A stretch of 8,013 nt of DNA, taken from assembly GCF_903643065.1 (NCBI RefSeq), contig NZ_CAHJWX010000062.1, forward strand, positions 1 to 8,013, read 5' to 3'. Each line of letters opens with the position of its first letter. Position 1 is the stretch's first letter. Below are positions 7,160-8,013 of this stretch, piece after piece. A program made the position numbers and the translations under genes. This DNA comes from Sphingomonas bacterium (lineage in GTDB: Bacteria > Pseudomonadota > Alphaproteobacteria > Sphingomonadales > Sphingomonadaceae). The notes beneath the pieces were generated by a model. It did not search any database and had not been told where the DNA came from. It saw nothing but the letters and a program-made list of their open reading frames with translations.

Positions 7160-8013
7160 TCAGAAGGTATAGGCGAGGCCCAGCGTGCCGAGCCACTGGC
7201 TGGGCCGTCCGGCGATCCGGGTGATCGGGGCATCGCTGAAGCCGTTCAGCAGCCGCGAATAGGTGCCGCCGCCGACGATCTTGAACCCGTGCAGCAGATC
7301 GCCGGTGACCGAGTGCGCGGCAAGCACGCCCAGCGAATAGCTCTTCCAGCCCTTGCGCGCCTGATAGATCGGCAGGCCCGAGACCGCGGACTGCGCGGCC
7401 GAGACCGAGTAATAGGTCTGCGCATAGCCACGCTCGACATGCTCCCCGGAGGCGAAGAAGCCGACCAGCGCCTTGCGGCTGAGCGGCGTCAGATAGCTGA
7501 TCGACGGGGACAGGATGCCGCTGCGGTGCACCCCGTTGACATCGTACCGGTAGGAGACGGTGGCCGACAGCCGATCATACGGACTGGTGATCACGCCGGT
7601 GCGGCCAATGCCGCCATAGCCGCCCAGCTCGATCGCGGTGCCGACCCCGCCCAGCGCCTTGACCCGCGGATCGTTGACGCTGCTGGACGAGTGCCGGTTG
7701 AAGTTGACGACCCCCTCCGGCCCCAGCTCGACCGCCCAGCCCGGGCCGGGCTTGGTGGGGATCGCGTCGATCGACAGCCGGTTGCCCGCAAGCTGGAAGC
7801 CGAAGCCTTTGTACGAGCCGACCGCGCCGGGCACCGGCGTGACCTTGTAGTGATCGGAGCCTTCATAGTCGGGCAGATAGGCCGCCCCCGCGCCGATCGT
7901 GAGCGAGTCGCCACCCGGTGCAGCGGTGGCCGCCCCACCGGCCGGCGGTGCGCCGCCGGCATCCTGAGCGAACGCGGGAGCGGCAATGGCGGCCGCGGCG
8001 AGCGCCGCGGCGG
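7160..8013 (-). CDS. MipA/OmpV-family outer-membrane protein (5' end outside window)
   Basis: The frame stays open past the window edge, with 283 residues visible. The first visible residues are an alanine-rich signal-peptide end, AAPAFA before QDAGG, so only the extreme N terminus is missing. The mature part starts with a low-complexity Gly/Ala/Pro linker, followed by LTIGAGAAYLPDYEGSDHYK, the typical MipA/OmpV opening. Alternating barrel strands follow, such as ATVSYRYDVNGVHRSG and GLAYTF. The last residue is phenylalanine, the usual outer-membrane barrel assembly signal. Family members are scaffolding or porin-like outer-membrane proteins of varied role, and the substrate here is unknown. 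A GTG at 7834 can start a shorter frame, but it would remove the signal peptide and is rejected. The stop is 184 bases from the ferritin-like pair and no clear terminator lies between them. Confidence 0.88.
   Translation of the reverse strand, partial: AAALAAAAIAAPAFAQDAGGAPPAGGAATAAPGGDSLTIGAGAAYLPDYEGSDHYKVTPVPGAVGSYKGFGFQLAGNRLSIDAIPTKPGPGWAVELGPEGVVNFNRHSSSSVNDPRVKALGGVGTAIELGGYGGIGRTGVITSPYDRLSATVSYRYDVNGVHRSGILSPSISYLTPLSRKALVGFFASGEHVERGYAQTYYSVSAAQSAVSGLPIYQARKGWKSYSLGVLAAHSVTGDLLHGFKIVGGGTYSRLLNGFSDAPITRIAGRPSQWLGTLGLAYTF

Noticed and set aside
6976..7233. N-terminal extension of the soluble ferritin-like protein
   Set aside because: It would put 86 unsupported residues before the Tat signal. 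The ATG at 6975 has an excellent GGAGG site.

Overview
The window looks like chromosomal DNA from a GC-rich alphaproteobacterium, most likely a sphingomonad. This is inferred from strong G/C preference at third codon positions, a TPP-riboswitch-controlled thiC, paired Tat-exported ferritin-like proteins and a MipA/OmpV-type outer-membrane protein. No rRNA, tRNA, CRISPR array, transposase or IS end was seen.

Layout. Bases 1-60 probably hold the last 19 codons of an upstream plus-strand gene. An endonuclease III-like base-excision repair glycosylase with a complete Fe-S cysteine loop follows (67-804, +). A short intergenic region with a tandem imperfect repeat and possible promoters leads into a class II Fic-domain protein with an N-terminal inhibitory helix motif and a C-terminal winged-helix-like region (889-2049, +). 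Convergent to it, 21 bases away, is an HNH endonuclease gene of visibly lower GC (2071-2787, -). That gene starts 3 bases after the stop of thiC, so it probably sits in the thiC transcription unit. thiC (2791-4638, -) makes the pyrimidine moiety of thiamine and is preceded by a recognisable TPP riboswitch (about 4690-4785).

A clear intrinsic terminator (4842-4874, -) separates thiC from the next minus-strand unit. That unit is two tandem paralogous ferritin-like proteins related to plant desiccation protein PCC13-62. The first gene (5947-6975) encodes a soluble Tat-exported protein and the second (4898-5923) a predicted Tat lipoprotein. Their leader has a perfect hairpin just before the ribosome binding site and a palindrome farther upstream. 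The window ends inside a MipA/OmpV-family outer-membrane barrel protein (7160 to beyond 8013, -), whose start lies outside.

The parts most worth a second look are the ferritin-like pair with its conserved C-terminal tail, and the lower-GC HNH endonuclease that appears to have joined the riboswitch-controlled thiC operon opposite a Fic protein. I found no complete, clearly new multi-gene system. These are candidates only.
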